A stretch of DNA of 41,782 nt, from NCBI GenBank assembly GCA_024277145.1, contig JAJRVU010000114.1:1-41782 (forward strand), given 5' to 3'. Of the stretch, positions 15,365 to 24,098 are shown piece after piece; the stretch's first letter is position 1; every line of letters starts with the position of its first letter. The stretch is from Planctomycetota bacterium. GTDB lineage: Bacteria > Planctomycetota > Planctomycetia > Planctomycetales > Planctomycetaceae. Below the pieces are notes generated by a model, which had not been told where the DNA came from, did not search any database, and saw nothing but the letters and a program-made list of their open reading frames with translations. Made by a program: the position numbers and the translations under genes.

Positions 15365-18289
15365 TCAATCCTCTTCCAACTGTTTGATAATCTCTTCGAT
15401 ACTATTAAGTTGTTTTTTTAAACCATCCAGGGTGACTCGAACCTCGTCAACAACCTCTTTAGGGGCACGGCTTACAAAGTTCTCGTTCTCCAGTTTTTTG
15501 GAATGGCCTGAAATAAATCCGCGAATCTTCTCAGCTTCCTTTTGTTGTCTGTCTAATTCCTCTTTGCGATCGACAACCCCTTCTAAAGGAACAAAGCCAT
15601 CAGCATCACCGAGAGAAAAACTGGCAGAACCGGAAGGGCGTTCAACATTCATCCCTGCAGATTCCAACATTGTTTTTGACAAGTTTTCAAATTGCGTTGA
15701 AACATCTTTCATTTCGTTTGCAACATTCTCTGAACATGGCATCGATAGTTTCAACGGAGTTGCAGGGGGAATTCCATGAACTGCCCGTACATTTCGTACT
15801 GCAATGATCGTTTCCTGCAATCGTTCAAACCGTTTTTCCAATTTCTGATCCTGCCAATCCTGATGAACTTCCGGCCAACTGGCAACCATAATGCTTTCAG
15901 AAACTTTTTCAGGTTTTGATAAACCACGAACTTCTGCAATTTCGCCAAGACGATGCCAGAGTTCTTCCGTGATAAATGGAGCAAACGGATGCAGTAATCG
16001 TAATAATGAATCAAGAACGATAGTAAGTACTCTTTGTGCAACTGGTTTCAATTGATCATCACGAAGACGGTGTTTAATCATTTCCAGGTACCAGTCACAG
16101 AATTCGTTCCAGGTGAAATCACGAATCGCCCGGGTTGCAGCGTCAAATTGATAACGCTCCAGATATTTTGTCATCTCTTCTGTGACATTGGAAAGCCTGC
16201 TTAAGATCCAGCGATCTTCCAGATGTAAATCATCATTGCTGACTTCACCTGGTGTGTAACCTTCTAAATTGATAAATGCAAATCGGGATGCATTCCACAA
16301 TTTGTTACAGAAATTTCGACCATATTCAAATCGATCACTTACAACTTTTGCAACAGGCTCACCCGGATCAGGTTGAAACCATGCACTTGTAAACTGGGAT
16401 TCCTTCTTGCATTTCGGGCAGGCAACAACAGGTTTTTTTCCACCTGCTGGAACCAATTTCTGATGCTTTTGAGTTTGAGGAATGATTTCCTGACAATGAG
16501 GACATTCATAACCGACAGGAAGCCGAACATCCTGGGTTTCACCACAAAATGACGCAATCGTAAATCGAACAGCATCGGTTCCATATTTACCTATCAAATC
16601 TAGTGGATCAACTCCATTCCCTTTGGACTTGGACATCGTTTGTCCGAAACCGTCCAGAATTTTCGGGTGAATGCAGACATGCTTGAACGGAATATCTCCC
16701 ATATTATACAAGCCTGTCAGAACCATTCGCGCAACCCAAAGGGTAATAATATCCCGGCTGGTCACCAGCACACTTCCCGGATAAAAATAATCAAGGGATT
16801 CCGTTTTATCTGGCCAGCCTAATGTTGCGTGTGGCCAAAGAGCAGAACTGAACCATGTATCAAGCACATCTTCATCCTGAGTCAGTTGATGATCAGGTCC
16901 CAGCTCATCTCCTTTTAAATCAACTTCACTGCAAATCAGCCAGTAACGATCTTGATCATCTCTTTGGTAAGCAACGTCATCGCGATTTCCGAATGCTGCT
17001 TTTAATTCTTCTTCTGTGCATGAACTGCAATACCAGATGGGGATGCGATGTCCCCACCACAATTGCCTGCTGATGCACCAGTCACGTTTTTCTCCCAGCC
17101 AGTCGAGATAAGTTTTAGAATAACGTGATGGAAAAAATCGAACTTTTTTGTCTTCCACAACATCAATTGCAGACTGGGCAAGATCAGCCATCGCAACAAA
17201 CCATTGATCCGATAGATAAGGTTCAACGGGGGTTTTTGATCGGTCGCTGTGCGCTAAATCAATTTTTCGTTCTTCAACATCTTCAAAATGTCCCAATTCC
17301 TGCATTTCTTCAACAATGCGAGTTCGGGCATCATAACGGTCCAGTCCCTCATAAGAACCTGTATTATTATTCAGTGTTCCGTCCGGGTTTAAAATGTTAA
17401 TCATTTCGAGTTGATTTCGCAGACCGCAGGCATAATCGTTGGGGTCATGCGCAGGAGTCACTTTGACGGCCCCGGTTCCCATATCCATTTTTGCAAGAAG
17501 GGCATCTGCAATGATGGGAATTTCTTTTCCATTGACAGGAATGCGAACTTTTTTCCCAATCAGATGTTTGTATCTTTCATCAGAAGGGTGAACGCAAACA
17601 GCGGTATCTCCCAGCATGGTTTCAGGTCGGGTTGTTGAAAAGGAGATCGATTCATCACTATCCACAACCGGATAATTGAATCGCCAGAAAAAACCATCAA
17701 CTTCTTCATGGAACACTTCATCATCAGCAACGGCAGTTTGAAGAAAAGGATCCCAGTTGACCAATCTCTTGCCACGAAAAATTAAATTGTCGCTAAAGAG
17801 TTTTAAGAAAGTTCGTCTAACTGCTTTTGAACAGACTTCGTCGAGGGTGAATCGGGTTCTTCTCCAGTCGCAACTTGCTCCCAATTGTTTGAGTTGATTC
17901 AGAATTCGTTTTTCGAATGAATCCTTCCAAATCCAGATGCGATTGACCAGCGCTTCACGTCCGATATCATGGCGGGTTAAACCCTCTTCTTCCAACATTC
18001 GTCTTTCGACAACAGCCTGCGTTGCAATCCCTGCATGATCAGTCCCCGGCATCCATAATGCAGAATATCCCTGCATTCGTCGCCATCGAGTGAGTAAATC
18101 TTGAACGGTTCCATTCAAGGCATGCCCCATATGCAAAGCACCCGTCACATTAGGCAGTGGAATCATGATGGTATGTTGTTTTTTGTTGGGATCCGGTTCC
18201 GCATTGAAGAACCCATTCTCCTCCCAATAGGAGTACCATTTTTCCTGTGCTTCGGCTGGTTCGTAATTCTTTGGGATTTCTGTCGCCAT
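15365..18289 (-). CDS. valS: Valyl-tRNA synthetase
   Basis: 974-aa class I aminoacyl-tRNA synthetase that charges tRNA-Val in the cytoplasm. The HIGH signature appears as PNVTGALHMGHAL near residues 48-60 and KMSKS as TMSKSKGNG near 550. The CP1 editing domain, anticodon-binding domain and C-terminal coiled coil ('LDRQQKEAEKIRGFISG') are present. An insertion of about 60 residues sits after KMSKS, between 'QDVRLP' and 'RNFCNKLWNASRF', and carries two CxxC pairs (CPHC, CPKC) like a zinc ribbon; E. coli ValRS lacks it. It lies 81 bp downstream of cimA on the same strand, so it may share the cimA leader and its control. The start ATG has no strong Shine-Dalgarno. Confidence 0.96.
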   Translation of the reverse strand: MATEIPKNYEPAEAQEKWYSYWEENGFFNAEPDPNKKQHTIMIPLPNVTGALHMGHALNGTVQDLLTRWRRMQGYSALWMPGTDHAGIATQAVVERRMLEEEGLTRHDIGREALVNRIWIWKDSFEKRILNQLKQLGASCDWRRTRFTLDEVCSKAVRRTFLKLFSDNLIFRGKRLVNWDPFLQTAVADDEVFHEEVDGFFWRFNYPVVDSDESISFSTTRPETMLGDTAVCVHPSDERYKHLIGKKVRIPVNGKEIPIIADALLAKMDMGTGAVKVTPAHDPNDYACGLRNQLEMINILNPDGTLNNNTGSYEGLDRYDARTRIVEEMQELGHFEDVEERKIDLAHSDRSKTPVEPYLSDQWFVAMADLAQSAIDVVEDKKVRFFPSRYSKTYLDWLGEKRDWCISRQLWWGHRIPIWYCSSCTEEELKAAFGNRDDVAYQRDDQDRYWLICSEVDLKGDELGPDHQLTQDEDVLDTWFSSALWPHATLGWPDKTESLDYFYPGSVLVTSRDIITLWVARMVLTGLYNMGDIPFKHVCIHPKILDGFGQTMSKSKGNGVDPLDLIGKYGTDAVRFTIASFCGETQDVRLPVGYECPHCQEIIPQTQKHQKLVPAGGKKPVVACPKCKKESQFTSAWFQPDPGEPVAKVVSDRFEYGRNFCNKLWNASRFAFINLEGYTPGEVSNDDLHLEDRWILSRLSNVTEEMTKYLERYQFDAATRAIRDFTWNEFCDWYLEMIKHRLRDDQLKPVAQRVLTIVLDSLLRLLHPFAPFITEELWHRLGEIAEVRGLSKPEKVSESIMVASWPEVHQDWQDQKLEKRFERLQETIIAVRNVRAVHGIPPATPLKLSMPCSENVANEMKDVSTQFENLSKTMLESAGMNVERPSGSASFSLGDADGFVPLEGVVDRKEELDRQQKEAEKIRGFISGHSKKLENENFVSRAPKEVVDEVRVTLDGLKKQLNSIEEIIKQLEED

Positions 18290-18370
18290 GTTTTCTGCTT
18301 TTTATATTTTCTATCGAATTAATATTATTGGATAGCGATTGATAAACGCTTTTTTAAAGAGCAATCATTA

Positions 18371-19945
18371 TCAATTATCATTCAAGTTTTCAGCGTCGCG
18401 GTACAGTTTATAATCGACACTATCCGCAAGCGCCAGCCAACTTGCTTCAATGATATTTTCACTGACTCCCACAGTACTCCAGACTTCATTTTCGTCCCGA
18501 CTTTCGATAACAACACGAACTCGAGCAGCAGTCCCTTCTGCGGAATTGATCACACGCACTTTATAGTCAACAAGGTGCATTGATGCAAGGTTTGGGTAGG
18601 TCTCCAGCAATGCCTTTCTCAAAGCTGTATCAAGTGCATTCACCGGTCCATCACCTTCGCCCACAACATGCTGATCCTGCTCTCCTACTTTCAGTTTGAT
18701 TGTTGCTTCTGTAACAGGTTTATTTTCACTTTCGGTTTCCACGTTAACCCGATAATGAATTCTCTCAAAATAAGGCTGATAGGTTCCTGCTTCTTTTTTT
18801 ACCAGCAAGTCAAACGAAGCTTCTGCTGCTTCGTACTGGTAACCTTCATTTTCTTTTTCCTGAACCCGTTCGAGAATCTGTTTCATCAGGGAACTGCCTG
18901 AATCAATTTTATGTTTTGTTGTTTTGGCAACAATGTTCGATTTGCCTGATAATTCACTTACAAGAATTCGACGTTCATTTCCAACTGTTTCAGGATTAAT
19001 ATGTTCGTAGCTACGAGAAATTCGATTAACCGCACTAACATGCATTCCACCTTTATGCGCAAAAGCGCTTGCACCAACAAAAGGTTGGCCAGAGCGGAAA
19101 TTCATGTTTGCAATTTCATAAACATATCGGGAAAGTTCGGTCAGTCGTTTCACACCATCTTCAATCAGGATGTCATGATTCTTTTTTAAAGCAAGATTCC
19201 CTGCAACGCTGATCAGGTTGGCATTTCCGCAACGCTCCCCAATTCCATTGATGGTTCCCTGAACCTGGATCGCGCCTTCGTCCACCGCAATCAGGCTATT
19301 CGCTTCAGCTAAATCACAATCGTTGTGGGTGTGAATTCCAACAGGAATAGATAAGGCACTTTTCGCTGCCCGAACACCGGAGGCAATATCTTCAGGTAAG
19401 CTTCCGCCATTCGTATCACACAGCACAACAATTGATGCACCTCCCTTTTCAGCAGCCTGTATTGTTCGGAGAGCAAATTCAGGATTGTTTTTATATCCAT
19501 CAAAGAAATGTTCTGCATCGTAAATGATTTCCTGTCCTTGTGAGCAAAGGTAGGATATGGAATCTTCAATCATGGAAAGATTCTCTTTTTCATCAATACG
19601 TAACACTTCCTTGACGTGTAAGTCCCATGTTTTGCCGACAATTGTGACAACAGGAGCAAGAGAATCCCGCAATGCGATCATCCCGTCATCCTTGTCAGCA
19701 GTAATACCACGTCTCCTCGTCATTCCAAAGGCAACAATTTTGGCATGTCTCAGTTCAAGTTTTGCAGCTTCCTGAAAATATTGATAATCTTTCTGGTTGG
19801 AAAGGGGAAAGCCACCTTCAATATAGTCAAATCCCAATTCATCCAGCTTCTGGGTGATGAGTAATTTATCCTGTAGTGAAAAATTGACACCTTCACCCTG
19901 ACTTCCATCACGTAAAGTTGTGTCATACATTTGAATTCGAGACAT
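18371..19945 (-). CDS. cimA: Citramalate synthase
   Basis: Catalyses pyruvate + acetyl-CoA to (R)-citramalate, the first step of the threonine-independent isoleucine pathway. The N-terminal HMGL-like TIM barrel begins MYDTTLRDGSQGEGVNFS. It has GFDYIEGGFP, HTHNDCDLA (metal ligands) and 'GTINGIGERCGNANL'. The C-terminal LeuA-type regulatory domain ('GDGPVNALDTALRKAL') senses the amino-acid product. The form with 'GFDYIEGGFPLSN' and 'MTRRRG' fits CimA rather than LeuA. The ATG at 19945 is preferred; GTG at 19963 would add six residues. Upstream on the same strand lie a dispersed repeat, a strong intrinsic terminator and an Ile-rich short ORF, consistent with attenuation by isoleucine supply. 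valS follows 81 bp downstream. Confidence 0.93.
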   Translation of the reverse strand: MSRIQMYDTTLRDGSQGEGVNFSLQDKLLITQKLDELGFDYIEGGFPLSNQKDYQYFQEAAKLELRHAKIVAFGMTRRRGITADKDDGMIALRDSLAPVVTIVGKTWDLHVKEVLRIDEKENLSMIEDSISYLCSQGQEIIYDAEHFFDGYKNNPEFALRTIQAAEKGGASIVVLCDTNGGSLPEDIASGVRAAKSALSIPVGIHTHNDCDLAEANSLIAVDEGAIQVQGTINGIGERCGNANLISVAGNLALKKNHDILIEDGVKRLTELSRYVYEIANMNFRSGQPFVGASAFAHKGGMHVSAVNRISRSYEHINPETVGNERRILVSELSGKSNIVAKTTKHKIDSGSSLMKQILERVQEKENEGYQYEAAEASFDLLVKKEAGTYQPYFERIHYRVNVETESENKPVTEATIKLKVGEQDQHVVGEGDGPVNALDTALRKALLETYPNLASMHLVDYKVRVINSAEGTAARVRVVIESRDENEVWSTVGVSENIIEASWLALADSVDYKLYRDAENLNDN

Positions 19946-20017
19946 TGCTTCAGTTACCACCAATACTGTTTTAATTTTTAACGGGGTTCTATTTATTCGG
20001 GCTATTACAAAAAACTG

Positions 20018-20129
20018 GTCTGGTGCCTTGTCAAGGCTTCGAATTGGGGTGCGTGAGAGCTATAACGCACTCCGTTGTCGTGCTTTACGTATACCACAAA
20101 CCCCAATTTTTAAATTTGACGAAACACTA
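20018..20129 (+). repeat. Dispersed ~120-bp repeat, copy 2
   Basis: Second copy of the element at 15129-15253, with the same 18-bp blocks at 20066-20083 and 20112-20129. AATTGGGG (20042-20049) faces CCCCAATT (20101-20108), closing a long hairpin. The element ends three bases before the U-tract of the cimA leader terminator, so it lies between the attenuator and the cimA start. Confidence 0.82.
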
Positions 20130-20132
20130 ATT

Positions 20133-20165
20133 AAAAAAACCCCCAGGCAAGTAACCTGAGGGTTT
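20133..20165 (-). terminator. Intrinsic terminator in the cimA leader (putative attenuator)
   Basis: Read on the minus strand, AAACCCTCAGG (20165-20155) pairs over 11 bp, with one G-U, with CCTGGGGGTTT (20047-type arm at 20147-20137). The loop is TTACTTG, and a run of seven T begins within the stem. This is the strongest terminator in the window. It starts 19 nt after the stop codon of the Ile-rich ORF and lies about 190 nt before cimA. Confidence 0.85.
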
Positions 20166-20184
20166 CTATTTGATCTGTTTTAAA

Positions 20185-20289
20185 TCATACCTTCGGGTCA
20201 CTGCGAAAATCATCAATAATAATGATGGCATTCACATCAATAAATGCGATCTCGATGATCGGAAGATTTTTGAGTTGATTTAAAAACAT
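20185..20289 (-). CDS. Ile-rich leader peptide upstream of cimA (putative)
   Basis: 34-codon ORF with eight Ile: positions 11, 12, 14, 17 and a run 22-25 encoded by ATC ATT ATT ATT. It also has three Leu and two Val. AAGAG lies about ten nt before the ATG. A sigma70-like promoter (20325-20353) is just upstream and an intrinsic terminator just downstream, and the next gene is cimA, the first enzyme of an isoleucine pathway. This matches a ribosome-mediated attenuation leader: scarcity of charged tRNA-Ile would stall the ribosome at codons 22-25 and favour readthrough. A stalled ribosome would leave free the segment after codon 30, which can pair weakly with the start of the terminator arm. A clear antiterminator was not found by eye. 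Alternative: a genuine small protein with its own terminator. Confidence 0.62.
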   Translation of the reverse strand: MFLNQLKNLPIIEIAFIDVNAIIIIDDFRSDPKV

Positions 20290-20324
20290 TGTATTTTTAC
20301 TCTTAAAGCCGAATTAACAGGGAT

Positions 20325-20353
20325 ATCTTAAAAGATTTTCTGACCAGAGGCAA
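20325..20353 (-). promoter_or_regulatory. Putative sigma70 promoter of the cimA leader
   Basis: -35 TTGCCT (20353-20348), a 17-nt spacer, and -10 TAAGAT (20330-20325) on the minus strand. Each hexamer matches the consensus at four of six positions. The start site would fall near 20318, giving a 5' UTR of about 30 nt before the Ile-rich ORF. Confidence 0.45.
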
Positions 20354-20607
20354 CCCGTCACCTCTAAAATGGGGTTAATCCGGGAAATATCTGCCGGTTT
20401 TGACGTTCAATTCTCTTAATCTGTACCGGTTCTATGAAATATATGCAGGGAGAGATTCTTAAAATGCTTCTCCACATCTCAATGGTCTTCCCGGAAAAAC
20501 CGTTAAGGTTTTCCAGTATGGCTCATATATTCTCTAATCAGAACAATCGCATATATTGATTTTTCTTCAATTGAAGTTGCTAATGTGATTCAAAAGAAAT
20601 CTCTTTT

Positions 20608-20883
20608 TTACTCCTCGTTCAGAAAATTGTGATAATTTTTAAGTAGGAAATAATCAACTTCATAATCATTGCTCGTCACAATGTCATTAGTAGTTTTGCT
20701 GGTGTTCGAATTATGAAATGAGTTGTTTCCTGAAATAACTAAACCGCTGCTCTCCTTGTGGAGGCAGATGATGGTGCGTGTCGCTTGGATGATTTCACAC
20801 ACTTCTTCTACTTGATCCGGAAGTGTGTGGAATTCGTCCTTTGCGATCATGCTCTGCGACAATTTCAACTTACTGATTATCAC
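20608..20883 (-). CDS. Possible small hypothetical protein divergent from ftsK
   Basis: 91-codon frame starting with GTG, or 80 codons from the ATG at 20850. Its sequence ('DEFHTLPDQVEEVCEIIQAT', 'TIICLHKESSGLVISGN') has a more natural alternation of hydrophobic and charged residues than the opposite strand. It overlaps the annotated 5' end of ftsK only if the GTG start of ftsK at 20758 is used; with the proposed ftsK start at 20899 the two genes are cleanly divergent. No family recognised and no clear ribosome-binding site. May be spurious. Confidence 0.33.
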   Translation of the reverse strand: MIISKLKLSQSMIAKDEFHTLPDQVEEVCEIIQATRTIICLHKESSGLVISGNNSFHNSNTSKTTNDIVTSNDYEVDYFLLKNYHNFLNEE

Positions 20884-23361
20884 GACACGAGGTCTCCCAT
20901 CAATTACTACCGGCTTCGCACAGATTTAATAGCATTGGGGTTATTAGCCACAATCGTTTTCTTAGGGATTAGCTTGTTTAGCTATCATCCCGCTGATCCC
21001 CCTGCGCAAAATGAGTATCCGCAAAGTGAAATCATTCATAACCTTTGTGGTTCCCTGGGAGCAACAGCAGCCTATTATTCTCAAGCCCTTCTTGGAATGG
21101 GTGCCTATTTATCCATTATTCTGATGCTTTCATTCGATATCAAACTTTTTTCGCGTGAGAATGAAGAGAGCTCAATTTTTAGATTAATGGGGCTGGGTGC
21201 TGCGCTCATTGCGTTCTGTGTTGCTTTGCAATATTACACTCCGAATATCATTGGTAGCCCAATTGTTGGTAGCGGAGGTTTTATCGGTGCATGGGGAACG
21301 ATTCTTCTCTCAGAGCATTTTACCTTCATCGGAATCACAATTATTATCGTTTCGCTTTTTGCAGCAGGCTTGTTGATGGCAGGAGAAAGCCTGTTTCTCA
21401 GCCGCGCTTTCGGTTTAGCATTTGCGCCGGTTGGGCTTGTCGGTAGACTCAAAAATCGCGGAGGCTCTTCTACAAAAACCCTTCCTTTCAAACGAAAAGA
21501 AAAGAATGATCTGGAAGAGGAAGATGAAAATGAAGAATATGAGGATGAAGAAGAATTAGAAGAGGAAGAGTACGAAGAAGAGGGCAATGAAGAGAAGAAC
21601 GTCTATAAACTTCATGTTGAAGAGGACGGAGATGATGATGATGAAGGTGAGGAACTAGAGTACGAAGAAGAGACCGAAGCTGAGGATGAGGAGGAAGAAG
21701 ACGATGGAGAAGAATATGAATACGAAGAAGATGAGTATGAGGACGAGGAAGAATTAGAGGAAGAAGAAAAAGAAGAGGAAAGATTGATCCCGATTAATGC
21801 GCCCAGTGCATATCATGTTGGCGAAGAAGAGGAATTCGAAGGTGAAGAGGAAGAAGAAGCCGAAGAGGAAGAATGGTTTGATGAATATGAACTTCCTGAT
21901 CTTGAAATGTTTGAAGATCCAGAAGAGTTTCCGTTTGAATTACTTGCAAAAAAGGCTAAAACCGCTGCAGTGATTCTGGAAAAAACCTTTCAAGATTTCA
22001 ATTTGAATATTCGCGTTGCATCCATTGATACTGGTCCGGTTATTACTCAGTTTGAACTGGAACTTGAAGCAGGGCTCAGGCTATCGAAAGTAACTGCGCT
22101 TTCTGATGACCTGGCAATTGCGCTGCGTGTTCCTTCTGTGCGAGTTGTCCCCTCAATTCCTGGAAAAAATACAGTTGGGATTGAAGTTCCCAACGAAAAA
22201 CGAGTGATGGTTCGGATCAAAGAACTCATCCAGAATTCTTCTAAAGAGATCGAGAAAATGAAGGTTCCGATCTTTTTAGGAAAAGATGTCAGCGGTCATC
22301 CTTTAACAGTTGATTTGACAAAAATGCCTCATATTTTGATTGCAGGTCGAACAGGAACAGGAAAAAGTGTTTGTTTAAACACTCTTATCCTGTCAATCTT
22401 GGCAACGAGAACACCTGATGAAGTCAAGATGTTGATGATTGATCCTAAAATGGTGGAACTGAGTCCTTACAAGGAACTTCCGCATTTAATGCATCCGGTC
22501 ATAACAGATATGAAAAAGGCAGAGGCAGTCCTCGGCTGGGCTGTTGATAAAATGGAAGAACGATACGATCTTCTTGCCAGAGCCGGCGTGCGTCATCTGG
22601 AAGGCTTCAATAAATTAGGGAGAGATAAAGTTCTTAAAAAATGTGGGATTGCTCTCGACTCGGAAGAAGCAGATGCCATTCCGGAAAAAATGCCTTACAT
22701 TATTATCGTCGCTGATGAAATGGCTGATATGATGATGACTTCCGGGAAAGATGTGGAAGGGCATATTATCCGTCTTGCTCAAAAATCACGAGCAGTCGGT
22801 ATTCATCTTGTCTTGGCCACACAAAAACCAACTGTGGATGTGATTACCGGATTAATTAAATCGAATCTTCCTGCGAGGCTTTCCTTCCAGGTTGCCAGCC
22901 GAACGGATAGCCGTGTTGTTCTTGATGAAATGGGAGCAGAAAAATTACTTGGAAATGGAGACATGCTTTACCTTGCTCCCGGAACAAGTAAAGTGACTCG
23001 TGCACAGGGAACTTTTGTCAGTGATGAAGAGATCAATAGCGTGATTGAGTTCTTTAGTGAGTACGAAACAGACTACTGTGAGGAATTGAAGAAAGTTCAT
23101 TCCAGTGCAAAAGCAGGGAATTCTACCCCGGATGAAATGCGCAAAAAAGATGACCTTTATGAAGATGCTGTGGATGTCATTGTGCGGGAAGGTCGAGGAA
23201 GCGTTTCATTATTGCAAAGGGCACTTGGAGTTGGTTATGGACGTGGCGCTCGCCTTATTGACTACATGGCTGAAGATGGTATTGTCGGAGAATACAACGG
23301 TTCCCAGGCCAGGGAAGTGCTTTACAGTGCTGAAGATTGGGAAGCTGCCAAAGCGAAGTGA
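20758..23361 (+). CDS. ftsK: DNA translocase FtsK/SpoIIIE
   Basis: 867-aa ATP-driven DNA pump acting at the division septum in chromosome segregation. Four or so N-terminal membrane segments lie at about 55-220. An extremely Glu/Asp/Tyr-rich linker spans about 250-396. The RecA-like motor has Walker A GRTGTGKS near 530 and Walker B IIIVADEMADM near 648. A C-terminal winged-helix gamma domain (about 799-861; 'GSVSLLQRALGVGYGRGARLID') reads KOPS-like sites in the family. The GTG start at 20758 gives an unusual Cys/His-rich 47-residue leader with no ribosome-binding site. A more likely start is ATC at 20899 with GAGG six nt upstream, which gives a protein beginning just before the first membrane segment. 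The boundary used here is the conventional one. Confidence 0.92.
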   Translation: MEADDGACRLDDFTHFFYLIRKCVEFVLCDHALRQFQLTDYHDTRSPINYYRLRTDLIALGLLATIVFLGISLFSYHPADPPAQNEYPQSEIIHNLCGSLGATAAYYSQALLGMGAYLSIILMLSFDIKLFSRENEESSIFRLMGLGAALIAFCVALQYYTPNIIGSPIVGSGGFIGAWGTILLSEHFTFIGITIIIVSLFAAGLLMAGESLFLSRAFGLAFAPVGLVGRLKNRGGSSTKTLPFKRKEKNDLEEEDENEEYEDEEELEEEEYEEEGNEEKNVYKLHVEEDGDDDDEGEELEYEEETEAEDEEEEDDGEEYEYEEDEYEDEEELEEEEKEEERLIPINAPSAYHVGEEEEFEGEEEEEAEEEEWFDEYELPDLEMFEDPEEFPFELLAKKAKTAAVILEKTFQDFNLNIRVASIDTGPVITQFELELEAGLRLSKVTALSDDLAIALRVPSVRVVPSIPGKNTVGIEVPNEKRVMVRIKELIQNSSKEIEKMKVPIFLGKDVSGHPLTVDLTKMPHILIAGRTGTGKSVCLNTLILSILATRTPDEVKMLMIDPKMVELSPYKELPHLMHPVITDMKKAEAVLGWAVDKMEERYDLLARAGVRHLEGFNKLGRDKVLKKCGIALDSEEADAIPEKMPYIIIVADEMADMMMTSGKDVEGHIIRLAQKSRAVGIHLVLATQKPTVDVITGLIKSNLPARLSFQVASRTDSRVVLDEMGAEKLLGNGDMLYLAPGTSKVTRAQGTFVSDEEINSVIEFFSEYETDYCEELKKVHSSAKAGNSTPDEMRKKDDLYEDAVDVIVREGRGSVSLLQRALGVGYGRGARLIDYMAEDGIVGEYNGSQAREVLYSAEDWEAAKAK

Positions 23362-23394
23362 TGATCTGTAAAAAACGATAACAATCAGCGCGAA

Positions 23395-24015
23395 CTAGGA
23401 AACCTGTTTTTCAATCCAGCTTAATATTTCTATAGAGATATCAGATTTGTTCCCTGAAAATGAAACTTTCACTTTTCCGGTAGAATCCAGAATTTCAACG
23501 TCATTGGTTTCAGATCCGATAGCGGAGGGATTGTTCAGGATAATCCAGTCACAGTTCTTTGATCGTAATTTCTGCAGAGCATTTTCACGAGCATTTTCTG
23601 CTTCCAGTGCAAACCCGACGATCCAATGATCATTTTTAGTCTGTCCCAGTTCAGCCAGGACATCGTCTGTCTCGATCATATCGATCGATATGGGGTTTCC
23701 TGTTTTGGCTAATTTGCCTTCAATTCGATTCACAGGTTTGTAATCACAAACAGCAGCAGCTGCAATCACTCCATCACATCGGGAAAAACAATCGTGGCAG
23801 ACTTCCTTCATCTGGGAAGTTGTTTCAACACTGTGGAATTCACATCCCTGTGGAGGCTTCATATCAACAGGTCCGCTGACAAGGATCACTTCATGACCTT
23901 TTTTTAATGCAGCGGTCGCCAGTGCATACCCCATTCGCCCACTACTTGCATTCGATAAATAGCGAACATCATCCAGATATTCTCGAGTAGGACCGGCGGT
24001 AATCATTATTCGCAT
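23395..24015 (-). CDS. coaB: Phosphopantothenate--cysteine ligase (stand-alone CoaB)
   Basis: 206-aa CoaB domain: 'ITAGPTREYLDDVRYLSNASSGRMGYALA' at the N-terminus, 'AAAVCDYKP', 'KLAKTGN', and 'ILNNPSAIGSETNDV'. It joins 4'-phosphopantothenate to cysteine in coenzyme A synthesis. In most bacteria CoaB is fused behind CoaC; here coaC is a separate gene 83 bp upstream on the same strand, so the pathway steps are split but still adjacent. Convergent with ftsK. The ATG starts directly at the domain; the Shine-Dalgarno is weak. Confidence 0.92.
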   Translation of the reverse strand: MRIMITAGPTREYLDDVRYLSNASSGRMGYALATAALKKGHEVILVSGPVDMKPPQGCEFHSVETTSQMKEVCHDCFSRCDGVIAAAAVCDYKPVNRIEGKLAKTGNPISIDMIETDDVLAELGQTKNDHWIVGFALEAENARENALQKLRSKNCDWIILNNPSAIGSETNDVEILDSTGKVKVSFSGNKSDISIEILSWIEKQVS

Positions 24016-24098
24016 GGGATAATTTTCAGGTTCATCATCAGAGCATCACCACATTCAGGTGCTGATTCAATCTGATTTTAGTGTATGTCCAATTGCCA

